The translations under genes and the position numbers were made by a program. DNA of 9,778 bases from JACDBE01 sp051002015 (GTDB lineage: Bacteria > Actinomycetota > Acidimicrobiia > Spongiisociales > UBA5794), in assembly GCA_051002015.1 (NCBI GenBank), contig JBPCMS010000114.1, positions 1 through 9,778 on the forward strand. The letters run 5' to 3'. The first letter of the stretch is position 1. Each line of letters opens with the position of its first letter. This document shows positions 1 to 5,969 of the stretch, piece after piece. The notes under the pieces are model-generated. The model was not told where the DNA came from. It worked only from the letters and a program-made list of their open reading frames with translations, and ran no database searches.

Positions 1-148
1 GTCGAACGCCGGTTGGGCGACCAGGCGACGAGTCGAGGACGTCCCGCAAGGGGTGGGGCGTTCCAGGCTCGGACCCGTCCCGCAAGACTTCAGTCACAAC
101 TGGTAGCTGCGGGCGCACCGGCAGCGGGTAAGGCGCTGGGAGGCCTTC
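1..148. other. Gene-free left edge with a small hairpin and an 11-bp direct repeat
   Basis: No convincing coding frame is visible here. The open stretches in all plus frames are short, arginine/proline-rich and unlike a conserved protein tail. An 11-bp word (CGTCCCGCAAG) occurs at 40-50 and again at 76-86. A stem-loop with near-perfect 8-bp arms (GCTGCGGG/CCGGCAGC, 106-125) lies just beyond the 3' end of the minus-strand oxidoreductase. It could help end that transcript, but it has no T-run. Confidence 0.4.
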
Positions 149-1087
149 TCAGCTGCCAGTTGCCAGCAGCTCGATGACCGGGGCGAGGGTGTCGAGGCGC
201 TGGTCCGTGAGGCCGGGGCGATCGGCGAAGACCGTCCAGGTCTCGATGCCGAAGCGTTCGCTGCGCTCGGTCAGCTGCTCGGCGAGCTGTTGGTGGGTGC
301 CGATCAGCACGAACGGGCTGTCGAGGATGTCCTCGACCGGTGCGCCGAAGCGATCGGCGATCGGCTGGGCGGCGGCACGACGGTCGTCGGTGACGATGAC
401 AGCCTGGACAAGGACCTGGAACCGGAGGCCGCCGGCACGGGCTTTGGCCGCTGACCGGACGTGGGCGAGCCGGTCCTCCAGTCCAGCGGCGGTGAAGTGC
501 GTGAGGTTGACGCCACTGCCGTCCGCCGTGGGAGCGAAACCGGTGAACCCGACGAGGTCGGCCTGCGCCGCGGCGACCCGCAGCACCCGGTCGCCGTTGC
601 CGCCGACGAGGATCGGGACGGGACGCGACGGGACCGGCCAGCACCGGTGATCCAGCAGCGTGTAGTGGTCGCCGTCGTGGGTGACGGCGTCTCCGGCCAG
701 GAGCCGGCGGAGGATGGTGAGCGCCTCGTCCAACCGGGCGGCCCGGACCGGCGCCGGGTCGAACGGGAGGCCGATGGCGTCCCATTCCGGCTTCATGTGC
801 CCGGCGCCGAGGCCGAGCTCGAACCGGCCGCCCGAGAGATCAGCGAGCATCGCCGCCTCCCGGGCGAGGATCGCCGGGTGGCGAAAGTCGACGGCCAAGA
901 CCAGGGTCCCGACGTGGAGGACCTCGGTGGCCTCCGCGGCAATGGCCAGCGAGGTCAGCGGCGGCGGCAGCCCGTCGACCAGGTGGTCGGCCAGGTGCAA
1001 CACGTCGAAGCCGATGGCTTCGGCCTCCCGGGCCACCTCCCGCCACTTCGCCGGATCGGATCCGAGGGTCGAAACGCCGAGTCGCAT
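149..1087 (-). CDS. LLM-class F420-dependent oxidoreductase (TIGR03621-like)
   Basis: This 312-residue protein is a complete luciferase-like monooxygenase-fold TIM barrel of the actinobacterial type, expected to use reduced coenzyme F420 in the cytoplasm to reduce an unknown organic substrate. Visible family marks are the N-terminal strand MRLGVST, HLADHL at residues 31-36, the long hallmark DLSGGRFELGLGAGH at 83-97 followed by KPEW, and PILVGGNGDRVL at 158-169, the usual cofactor-phosphate region. Length and C-terminus match the family. The ATG is the natural start because it directly precedes the first barrel strand. No Shine-Dalgarno is seen, but TACCGT lies 8 nt upstream, so a leaderless transcript is possible. 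A short dyad GGCCA-GT-TGGCC sits about 20 nt upstream and might be an operator. The gene stands alone with no F420 biosynthesis gene nearby. The fold assignment is firm; the substrate cannot be predicted, and FMN use is not excluded. Confidence 0.9.
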   Translation of the reverse strand: MRLGVSTLGSDPAKWREVAREAEAIGFDVLHLADHLVDGLPPPLTSLAIAAEATEVLHVGTLVLAVDFRHPAILAREAAMLADLSGGRFELGLGAGHMKPEWDAIGLPFDPAPVRAARLDEALTILRRLLAGDAVTHDGDHYTLLDHRCWPVPSRPVPILVGGNGDRVLRVAAAQADLVGFTGFAPTADGSGVNLTHFTAAGLEDRLAHVRSAAKARAGGLRFQVLVQAVIVTDDRRAAAQPIADRFGAPVEDILDSPFVLIGTHQQLAEQLTERSERFGIETWTVFADRPGLTDQRLDTLAPVIELLATGS

Positions 1088-1133
1088 GCGCCGTTACGGT
1101 AGACCCTGGCCAACTGGCCGACGGACTTGCTGA

Positions 1134-1164
1134 CGCCGCCACCAGTTCGGCGGCGGGAAGTCCC
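1134..1164. other. GC-rich stem-loops between the oxidoreductase and the SLATT gene
   Basis: A perfect 7-bp inverted repeat (CGCCGCC at 1134-1140, GGCGGCG at 1149-1155) is followed at once by a second small dyad GGGA-AG-TCCC (1155-1164). A further TGAGCC/GGCTCA dyad (1260-1286) overlaps the stop codon of the SLATT gene. These lie downstream of the SLATT gene on its strand and could slow or end its transcript, but none is followed by a T-run. In DNA of this base composition such stems also arise by chance. Confidence 0.25.
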
Positions 1165-1283
1165 GCCGGTCGAGCCGGCCGGCGAGGCCGGTGGGTCCAA
1201 CCGGCCCGGCGGGCCCGGAACCGGACGCGTCGGGTCCGTTCGGGTGGAACACCGCGACGTGAGCCACGGAGCGGAGCCCCGGC

Positions 1284-2105
1284 TCAGCCCTGGCGGGAGG
1301 CCGACCAGGTGGTGTGCTCGCGGGAGATGGCGTCCTCGGCGTCGTCGACGAAGGTCGACCACTCCTGCTCGTCTGGGAGCAGCGTCTCGAGCTCGAAGCG
1401 GATCGCCAGCAGCTCGTGGGCGGCGACCGAATAGGCCACGGCCAGGCTCTCGAAGTTGCGGGCCCCGATCCAGGTGGTGATGGTGGCGACGCCGATGGCG
1501 ATCAACCCGGCCACCGGGATGTTGAGACGGCTGATGCGCAACACCGCCAGCACCAGCTCGGTGAGCAGCAGCACCAGCATCGCCCCATCCCATGAGCGCG
1601 CCCGGCGGTGGTGATAGCGGGACTTGCCGGTGTACCAGGCGCACTGATCGGCGATGCGATCGCGCCGGTACACCGCCAGCCGGGTCTCCAGCGGAGCGGC
1701 CCGCACTGCCCGCATCGCGGCGGTGACCTGGGGGGCGTCCGGCTCTGGTGGGGTCAACGGTTGGTCCGGAAGCTGGTCGAGCAGGGCGATGAGGCGCTCG
1801 ACGAAGAGATGCTCGGCCTTATCGGCGTCGAAGGGGGTCGCCCTCATCATGAACTTCCATGACATCGTCTTCACCGACTCCGCCGCCGCCCGCGCCTGGT
1901 ACCAGATCTTCTCCGATCGCCAGCTCCTGCTCAGGACGCGCAGGAGGATCAACGCCGCCGCCAGCACCGCCGCCACGAAGGGGAGCCAGCTGACATCCCC
2001 GACGGCGTTCTCCACCAGCGCCGAGATGCTGATCGCCACCCGCGCCCTGATGGGGATCGCCGGGGCGACCCTGGCGCCGTCGACCCTTTCGCTGATCTTC
2101 AACAT
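1284..2105 (-). CDS. SLATT/DUF4231 two-domain membrane protein, N-terminus replaced
   Basis: The 273-residue frame carries two SLATT-type (SMODS/SLOG-associating 2TM, DUF4231) segments. The first has a hydrophobic helix at about 41-57, then WYQARAAAESVKTMSWKF at 68-85 with MMRATPF, the SLATT_3-like signature. The second has YRRDRIADQCAWYTGKS at 146-162, helices at about 173-190 and 196-214, and the conserved C-terminal ISREHTTW at 260-267, the SLATT_1 signature. SLATT proteins are predicted pore-forming effectors of nucleotide-signal defence systems; no nucleotidyltransferase or SLOG sensor gene is in this window. Residues 1 to about 35 are antisense to MFS-transporter codons and are not family sequence, so the native start and first membrane helix appear lost. 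GTG codons near residues 23 and 31 are alternative starts without a clear ribosome-binding site. The family call is confident; whether the product still works is doubtful, and it may be a pseudogene. Confidence 0.72.
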   Translation of the reverse strand: MLKISERVDGARVAPAIPIRARVAISISALVENAVGDVSWLPFVAAVLAAALILLRVLSRSWRSEKIWYQARAAAESVKTMSWKFMMRATPFDADKAEHLFVERLIALLDQLPDQPLTPPEPDAPQVTAAMRAVRAAPLETRLAVYRRDRIADQCAWYTGKSRYHHRRARSWDGAMLVLLLTELVLAVLRISRLNIPVAGLIAIGVATITTWIGARNFESLAVAYSVAAHELLAIRFELETLLPDEQEWSTFVDDAEDAISREHTTWSASRQG

Positions 2106-3319
2106 GTTCCGGGATCCCAGGCAACGATCGGTGGCGATCGGGGTGTGGATCGCCGCCTTCTCGGCGGGCGGGGCGATCGGGGCCGATGCTCGGCGGACTG
2201 CTGCTCGAGCATTTCTGGTGGGGGTCGGTGTTTCCTGCTCGCCCTCCCGGTGATGGTGCCGCTGCTCCTGATCGGACCCCGGGTGTTGCCCGAGTTTCGC
2301 GACCCCGACGCCGGTTCCCTCGACCTGCGCAGCGCCGCCATGTCGCTCACCGCCGTGCTCGCCATGATCTACGGGCTGAAGGAGACCGCCCAGTCCGGCT
2401 TCGGTCCGGTGCCGGCGGCGTCGATCCTGGTCGGGCTGGTGGTCGGCGCCCTGTTCCTGAGGCGGCAGCGCCGGCTGATCGACCCGCTCATCGATCTCCA
2501 GCTCTTCAGGACCCCCACCTTCAACGCGGCCCTAGCCACCAACATGCTCAGCATCTTCGTGGCGGTCGGGTACTTCCTGTTCGTCGCCCAATACCTGCAG
2601 CTCGTCCTCGGCCTGACCCCGCTCCAGGCGGGCGTGTGGTCGCTGCCATCGGCGGCCGGGTTCATCCTGGGATCCACCCTCGCTCCCCGGTTCGTACACC
2701 GGATCCGGCCTGCCCGGGTGCTCGGCGCCGCCCTTACCACGGCGGCTCTCGGGCTCGGGCTGCTCACCCTGGTCGGTGCGTCGGATGGCCTCGGCCTGGT
2801 GGTGATCGGATCGCTGGTGATCTCGCTGGCCCTCGCCCCAGTGTTCAGCCTGACCACCGAGCTGATCGTCGGCAGCGCCCCGCCCGAACGGGCCGGAGCC
2901 GCCGCCGGCATCTCGGAGACTGGCGCCGAGCTCGGCGGCGCCCTCGGGATCGCCATCCTCGGCAGCATCGGGACCGCCGTCTACCGCAGCGCCCTGGCGG
3001 GGAGCGTCCCCGCCGGTGTCCCCTCCGGGGCGGCCGATGCGGCTGGCGACACCCTGGGGGGCGCCGTGGCCGTGGCCGGAGAGCTTCCGGACCGGGTCGG
3101 CACCGCCTTGCTCGACGCCGCCCGCGACTCCTTCGTCCAGGGCCTGCACCTCGCCGCCGGCATCAGCGCCGCCATCGCCGTCGCCGCCGCCGTCCTCGCC
3201 TGGGCCATCCTCAGAGACATCCGCCCCGGCTCGCCCAGCCCACCGAGCCGGAGGCGACGGGGCGCACCGTCCACCACGCCGATCCCGAGGGGCTGCTGCC
3301 CCGCCCGGCCGAGGGATAG
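2002..3319 (+). pseudogene. Decayed DHA2/EmrB-QacA-type MFS drug exporter
   Basis: The remains belong to a 14-helix major facilitator exporter that would have pumped drugs or metabolites out through the inner membrane. Homology begins abruptly at AFSTSAEMLIATRAL (about 2005), so the start codon, the first helices and roughly the first hundred residues are missing. The rest runs through three reading-frame changes: an extra G in GGGG at 2179-2182, inside the antiporter motif C region (GGAIG then PMLGG); an extra T in TTT at 2231-2233 (GSVF then LLALPV); and a missing base near 3230 (RDIRPG then LAQPTEPE). With all three repaired, the protein continues smoothly to PRPAEG and the stop at 3317-3319. 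The longest unbroken piece, about 2234-3230, holds the later helices. It ends 53 bp from the convergent sigma-factor gene. If the indels are sequencing errors, the gene is still headless. Confidence 0.85.
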
Positions 3320-3372
3320 CCGTGTGCCGGAGGCCGCATTTCGGGGGGCCCGCGGTCGAGACGTACGTCCGG

Positions 3373-4368
3373 CTAGGAATCGAGCCGGGGTGGCAGGTCG
3401 AACAGCGGGAACAGGGTCTCGGTGTCGAGGAAGTAGTTGAGCCCCACGATCCTGCCGCCGGCGATCTCGAGAACCTGGAGCGCCCAGGGCCGGTGGCTCC
3501 CATTGGGGCCGGAGGCTCGGTACTGACCGAACGCCGGCGCCCCGTTGGCCACCGTGGGGACGAGGCGCGAGCCGCGGCAACCGATCCCCGTCCCCAGCAT
3601 CCAGTCGCGGATGTCGGCGTGACCCTGCAGCCACAGCTCGTACGGGGGCATGGACTGCTTGGCGTCCTCGTCGACCAGGGCGAGCAGGGCGTCGATATCG
3701 TAGCGCTCGAAAGCGTCGACGTAGCGCCCCAGCAGATCCCGTTGGGCATCGTCCAGCGATGCGACGCCGCCGGTGGTGGTGACGTCGTTGGCGGCCAGCG
3801 TGGCCCGGGCCCGCTGCAGGGTGCTGTTCACCGACGCCACCGTGGTGTCGAGCGTGGTGGCGACCTCGGCGGCCCTCAGACGCAGCACCTCGCGCAGGAT
3901 CAGCACCGCCCGCTGTCGTGCGGGGAGACGCTGCAGGGCGGCGATGAAGGCGAGGCGGACGGTGTCGCGGGCCACGGCCACCTCGGCCGGGTCCCCGTCG
4001 GGCGACACGACCCGGCCGTCGGGGATGGGCCCGATCCAGGTCACCTCGGGCAGCCCCGGATCGAGGGTGGCGGAGGCGCTCGAGGCGGGCCCGAGATCCA
4101 TCGGTCGCGCCCGCCGCTGCCTGCCGTTGAGCATGTCGAGGCACACGTTGGTGGCGATCCGGTACAGCCAGGTGCGCAGCGACGATCGGCCCTCGAACCG
4201 GTCGAAGGAGCGCCACGCCTTCAGCATCGTGTCCTGGACGGCGTCCTCGGCCTCGAAGGCGGAGCCGAGCATCCGGTAGCAGTAACCGACCAGTGCCACC
4301 CGGTGCTCCTCCAGCAGGAGCTCCACCGGGTCGCCGTGTGGGGTGGTACGCGTTGCGAGATCGGTCAT
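3373..4368 (-). CDS. SigG-like ECF RNA polymerase sigma factor (TIGR02960) with SnoaL-like tail
   Basis: This 331-residue protein is an extracytoplasmic-function sigma-70 factor that would direct RNA polymerase to a small regulon. Region 2 spans about 15-82, with YCYRMLG, AEDAVQDTMLKAWRSFDRF and TWLYRIATNVCLDML. Region 4 spans about 135-190, with LQRLPARQRAVLILREVL and a helix-turn-helix ending in NSTLQRARATL. A SnoaL-like domain (about 206-322) contains the TIGR02960 marks MPPYELWLQGH and GTGIGCRGSRLVPT. In such families this domain is thought to replace an anti-sigma factor, and none is encoded beside it. The frame stays open upstream to 4563, but the added residues are non-conserved and proline/arginine-rich. 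The ATG at 4366-4368 has GGGAG about 7 nt upstream and starts where relatives start. The target promoters and stimulus are unknown. It resembles M. tuberculosis SigG in layout, but orthology is not claimed. Confidence 0.92.
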   Translation of the reverse strand: MTDLATRTTPHGDPVELLLEEHRVALVGYCYRMLGSAFEAEDAVQDTMLKAWRSFDRFEGRSSLRTWLYRIATNVCLDMLNGRQRRARPMDLGPASSASATLDPGLPEVTWIGPIPDGRVVSPDGDPAEVAVARDTVRLAFIAALQRLPARQRAVLILREVLRLRAAEVATTLDTTVASVNSTLQRARATLAANDVTTTGGVASLDDAQRDLLGRYVDAFERYDIDALLALVDEDAKQSMPPYELWLQGHADIRDWMLGTGIGCRGSRLVPTVANGAPAFGQYRASGPNGSHRPWALQVLEIAGGRIVGLNYFLDTETLFPLFDLPPRLDS

Positions 4369-4441
4369 GGGGGGTCTCCCGCTGTGTTCAGCCCGTCGAT
4401 GGTACCGGGCTGCGGGCGGCGTCGGTACGCCCGCTCGGCTC

Positions 4442-4488
4442 AACTTTGAGCGGGTGACACTGCCTGGCGGTGTGAGGCGCTCAAAGTT
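4442..4488. repeat. 47-bp imperfect palindrome between the sigma factor and the LacI remnant
   Basis: The outer 11 bp are perfectly inverted (AACTTTGAGCG at 4442-4452, CGCTCAAAGTT at 4478-4488). Over the full 23-bp arms around the centre at 4465, 19 positions pair. The left end also contains a separate short dyad, GCTCAA-CT-TTGAGC (4438-4451). The right arm overlaps the stop codon of the LacI remnant; the left end lies about 75 bp upstream of the sigma-factor start. The arms are noticeably less GC-rich than the surroundings. It could be an operator pair, a strong RNA hairpin or a tiny mobile palindrome; no T-run follows on either strand, so a classical terminator is unlikely. Confidence 0.7.
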
Positions 4489-4690
4489 TGGCCAGAAGCG
4501 ACTCCCCCGCCCCCAGCCGCACCGGCTCGGCGAGGAGGCTGTCTCCGCCGACGTGCAGCGCATCGATCACCATCTCACCGCTGACACAGCGCACCTCGAG
4601 CCCGGCGTCGCTCGGACGCGCATTGAGAACCCGCGACACGGTCGCCGATGACACCCCGGCCACCTCGGCCACGTCCTTGATTGTCGTCAT
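4481..4690 (-). pseudogene. LacI-family repressor remnant: DNA-binding head joined to a foreign tail
   Basis: Residues 1-26 (MTTIKDVAEVAG, then VSSATVSRVLNARP) are a perfect LacI-type helix-turn-helix start, and GAGG lies upstream of the ATG. After residue 26 the family sequence stops. The hinge helix and the whole sugar-binding, dimerising domain (normally about 280 more residues) are absent. Residues 27-69 (for example VSGEMVIDALHVGGDSLLAE) form a strand-rich tail that I cannot assign. Its codon use looks like genuine coding sequence, so the frame may be an in-frame fusion left by a deletion between a repressor gene and the 3' end of another gene, perhaps a sugar-use gene. Without a dimerisation domain, specific repression is unlikely. 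A deliberate mini-protein cannot be excluded. Confidence 0.7.
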
Positions 4691-5036
4691 CGGATCCTCG
4701 GCAATCCATCGGCCGGTGAGCCGGCGGAGCGTACCGTGATGCTCGACGGGCTCGTCGACACCGAGCCGATGGCCTCGGCAGCTTCACTGACAGGAGGGGA
4801 CCCGGAGGCTCAGCTTGCGTCGCGGTGTGGTCGCCGTGCCGGGCCCGGTCGAGCCCCGGTAGCGAGAGGGAGATGCCCGCGCCGCGAGATCGCCGTTGCC
4901 GCGCTCGGCGGCTCGCCCGAGGCCCGCGCGCTCCGCTCCGCGGTCCGAGTCGGCCACCAGCGAAACATCTTCCAGCGACACTGACCTACATGGCAACACG
5001 CGTGACAACGACGAGGCATCAAGCTAAGTTGACGCG
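4691..5036. other. About 350 bp without a recognisable gene
   Basis: Several open frames of 70-82 codons cross this stretch on both strands, but they overlap each other, are rich in arginine, alanine and proline, and show no motif or credible ribosome-binding site. The left end must hold any promoter of the LacI remnant; the right end holds the promoter of the toxin-antitoxin-like pair. Nothing else was recognised. It may be eroded coding DNA from the same event that truncated the LacI gene. Confidence 0.5.
5002..5030 (+). promoter_or_regulatory. Sigma-70-like promoter, probably leaderless, for the toxin-antitoxin-like pair
   Basis: A -35 box GTGACA (5002-5007) is separated by exactly 17 bp from a -10 box TAAGTT (5025-5030). 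The ATG of the next gene begins 6 nt after the -10 box, so transcription would start at or next to the start codon. That fits the absence of a Shine-Dalgarno sequence, and leaderless transcripts are common in actinobacteria. Confidence 0.6.
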
Positions 5037-5258
5037 ATGAATCCCGTCGTCGTGGCGAATGCCCGCACGCTCGGGGTCAGCGACAACGACATTCAGCACG
5101 CCTACCGCAACCCGATCCGCGTGTTCAGTCTCGACGACCTCGTCATGTTGATTGGGGCCAACGAGAAGGGCCGCTTCCTCGAGATCGGCGTGGCAGCGGC
5201 CGAAGGAGTCGAATTCATCGTCCACGCCATGCCCGCCCGACCAAAGTTCCTGAGGTGA
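5037..5258 (+). CDS. Small putative toxin of a toxin-antitoxin-like pair (BrnT/RelE-like size and layout)
   Basis: This 73-residue protein has the layout of a small RelE/BrnT-like toxin: an N-terminal helix with ARTLGVSDNDIQHAYRNP (residues 9-26), then strands including VMLIGANEKGRFLEIGV (36-52), ending in FIVHAMPARPKFL (60-72). The HAMPAR turn recalls the C-terminal arginine-bearing strands of BrnT and RelE-type RNases, but catalytic residues cannot be assigned from sequence alone. It begins directly behind a promoter and is followed 5 nt after its stop by a small helix-turn-helix protein, so the gene order would be toxin first. Similar two-gene units occur in actinobacterial genomes as hypothetical proteins; that is recollection, not a search. 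The gene is firm and the toxin role is inference. Confidence 0.65.
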   Translation: MNPVVVANARTLGVSDNDIQHAYRNPIRVFSLDDLVMLIGANEKGRFLEIGVAAAEGVEFIVHAMPARPKFLR

Positions 5259-5263
5259 CCGCG

Positions 5264-5536
5264 ATGCCCAGATCGATCCAAGAGATTCTCGACCACGCCG
5301 ACGAGCTCGCACGGCGATTTGAGGACTACGAGCCGACCGAGGGCGACGAACGGGCCGTCGAGGAGTACCTTCTCGAGCGCGCTGCCATCGCACGAGCCCG
5401 CAGCGAACGTCAGATCGTCGAAGCCGTGGCAGCAGCACGCACATCCGGTATCCCCTGGATCAGGATCGGTGAGCTGCTCGGCACCTCGGCCCAAGCCGCC
5501 CAACAGCGTTACGGTGCGCTCGTCGAGCAGGTCTGA
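5264..5536 (+). CDS. Small helix-turn-helix protein, putative antitoxin partner
   Basis: The 90-residue product starts with MPRSIQEILDHADELARRFE, an acidic amphipathic helical half of the kind antitoxins use to wrap a toxin. It ends in a helix-turn-helix at about 61-83 (IPWIRIGELLGTSAQAAQQR), of the kind in which a tryptophan precedes the IGxLLG core. The ATG at 5264 was chosen because GAGG (5252-5255) lies 8 nt upstream, inside the end of the preceding gene. A GTG at 5255, overlapping the preceding stop as GTGA, is the alternative and would add three residues. Tight spacing implies co-transcription and translational coupling with the toxin-like gene. The protein probably neutralises its partner and may repress the shared promoter. 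The pairing is well supported by layout; the function is inferred. Confidence 0.65.
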   Translation: MPRSIQEILDHADELARRFEDYEPTEGDERAVEEYLLERAAIARARSERQIVEAVAAARTSGIPWIRIGELLGTSAQAAQQRYGALVEQV

Positions 5537-5606
5537 CACCACGCCCATCCCCGAGATCGGCGAGATCGGCTCGGCACACGCCACCAGCTGTGGGCAAGGG
5601 TTTCGG

Positions 5607-5682
5607 TGGTAGCCCCGACCGGATTTGAACCGGCGTTACCGCCTTGAGAGGGCGGCGTCCTAGGCCGCTAGACGACGGGGCC
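5607..5682 (-). tRNA. tRNA-Glu (CTC)
   Basis: This is a complete 76-nt cloverleaf on the minus strand with encoded CCA (5607-5609). The acceptor GGCCCCG pairs with CGGGGCT (one G-U), the anticodon stem CCGCC/GGCGG holds the loop CTCTCAA, and the T arm CCGGTTCAAATCCGG is standard. The anticodon CTC (5646-5648 on the complement) reads GAG. It lies 83 nt downstream of tRNA-Gln on the same strand and is probably co-transcribed with it. Confidence 0.96.
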
Positions 5683-5765
5683 GTGACGGGTCGAGAGTGT
5701 AGCCGAGCCGCCCTGCGGTCGGACTCGGTGAAAGCCCGGCCGGCGACCCCGGCATTCTTCTCGTT

Positions 5766-5840
5766 TGGCTCGGGGGGGAGGAATCGAACCCCCAATGGCG
5801 GGACCAGAACCCGGCGTGTTACCGATTACACCACCCCCGA
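5766..5840 (-). tRNA. tRNA-Gln (CTG)
   Basis: This is a 75-nt minus-strand cloverleaf with encoded CCA (5766-5768) and discriminator G. Acceptor TCGGGGG pairs with CCCCCGA, D stem GTGT with ACAC, and the T loop is TTCGATT. The anticodon loop TTCTGGT carries CTG (5805-5807 on the complement), which reads CAG. The top anticodon-stem pair (27-43) is a C-C mismatch while the other four pairs are intact, a small oddity. It is first in the Gln-Glu pair, directly behind a promoter. Confidence 0.95.
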
Positions 5841-5851
5841 CCGGGACCGGA

Positions 5852-5879
5852 AGGATACAGGACCGCGCCTGCATGGCAA
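5852..5879 (-). promoter_or_regulatory. Promoter of the tRNA-Gln/tRNA-Glu unit
   Basis: On the minus strand, -35 TTGCCA (5874-5879) and -10 TATCCT (5852-5857) are separated by 16 bp. Transcription would start near 5845, about 5 nt before the mature 5' end of tRNA-Gln. Both boxes are close to consensus for a housekeeping actinobacterial promoter. Confidence 0.65.
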
Positions 5880-5907
5880 CCTGGGGTTCGGCGGCGATGT
5901 TCCCCGC

Positions 5908-5934
5908 TTGTTAGCACGGTGCGGCCGGTAGCCT
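5908..5934 (+). promoter_or_regulatory. Weak candidate promoter for the lipoprotein pair
   Basis: TTGTTA (5908-5913) and TAGCCT (5929-5934) on the plus strand are separated by 15 bp, shorter than ideal, about 35 nt upstream of the first lipoprotein start. It would lie back to back with the tRNA promoter. The match is weak, and other positions in this 129-bp gap are possible. Confidence 0.3.
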
Positions 5935-5969
5935 TCCGTCCCAGGACCGCGGGCAGCATTTGGGGGACC

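Noticed and set aside
40..86. Attachment site or mobile-element end formed by the 11-bp direct repeat
   Set aside because: It is short, with no integrase, transposase or tRNA beside it, and a match of this length can arise by chance.
461..1102. Plus-strand open frame over the oxidoreductase gene
   Set aside because: It lies entirely over the well-conserved luciferase-like gene, has no motif, and has the composition of a shadow frame.
3320..3440. Longer C-terminus of the exporter in the uninterrupted frame
   Set aside because: It would run into the sigma-factor gene and turns arginine/proline-rich, whereas a one-base correction near 3230 gives a coding-like acidic tail and a stop at 3319.
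4369..4563. 65-residue N-terminal extension of the sigma factor
   Set aside because: The extra residues are non-conserved, cross the 47-bp palindrome and precede a good ribosome-binding site at the family-standard start.
4736..5040. Small genes on either strand in the gap before the toxin-like gene
   Set aside because: Overlapping frames of 70-82 codons are all arginine/proline-rich, without motifs or ribosome-binding sites, and end or start arbitrarily.
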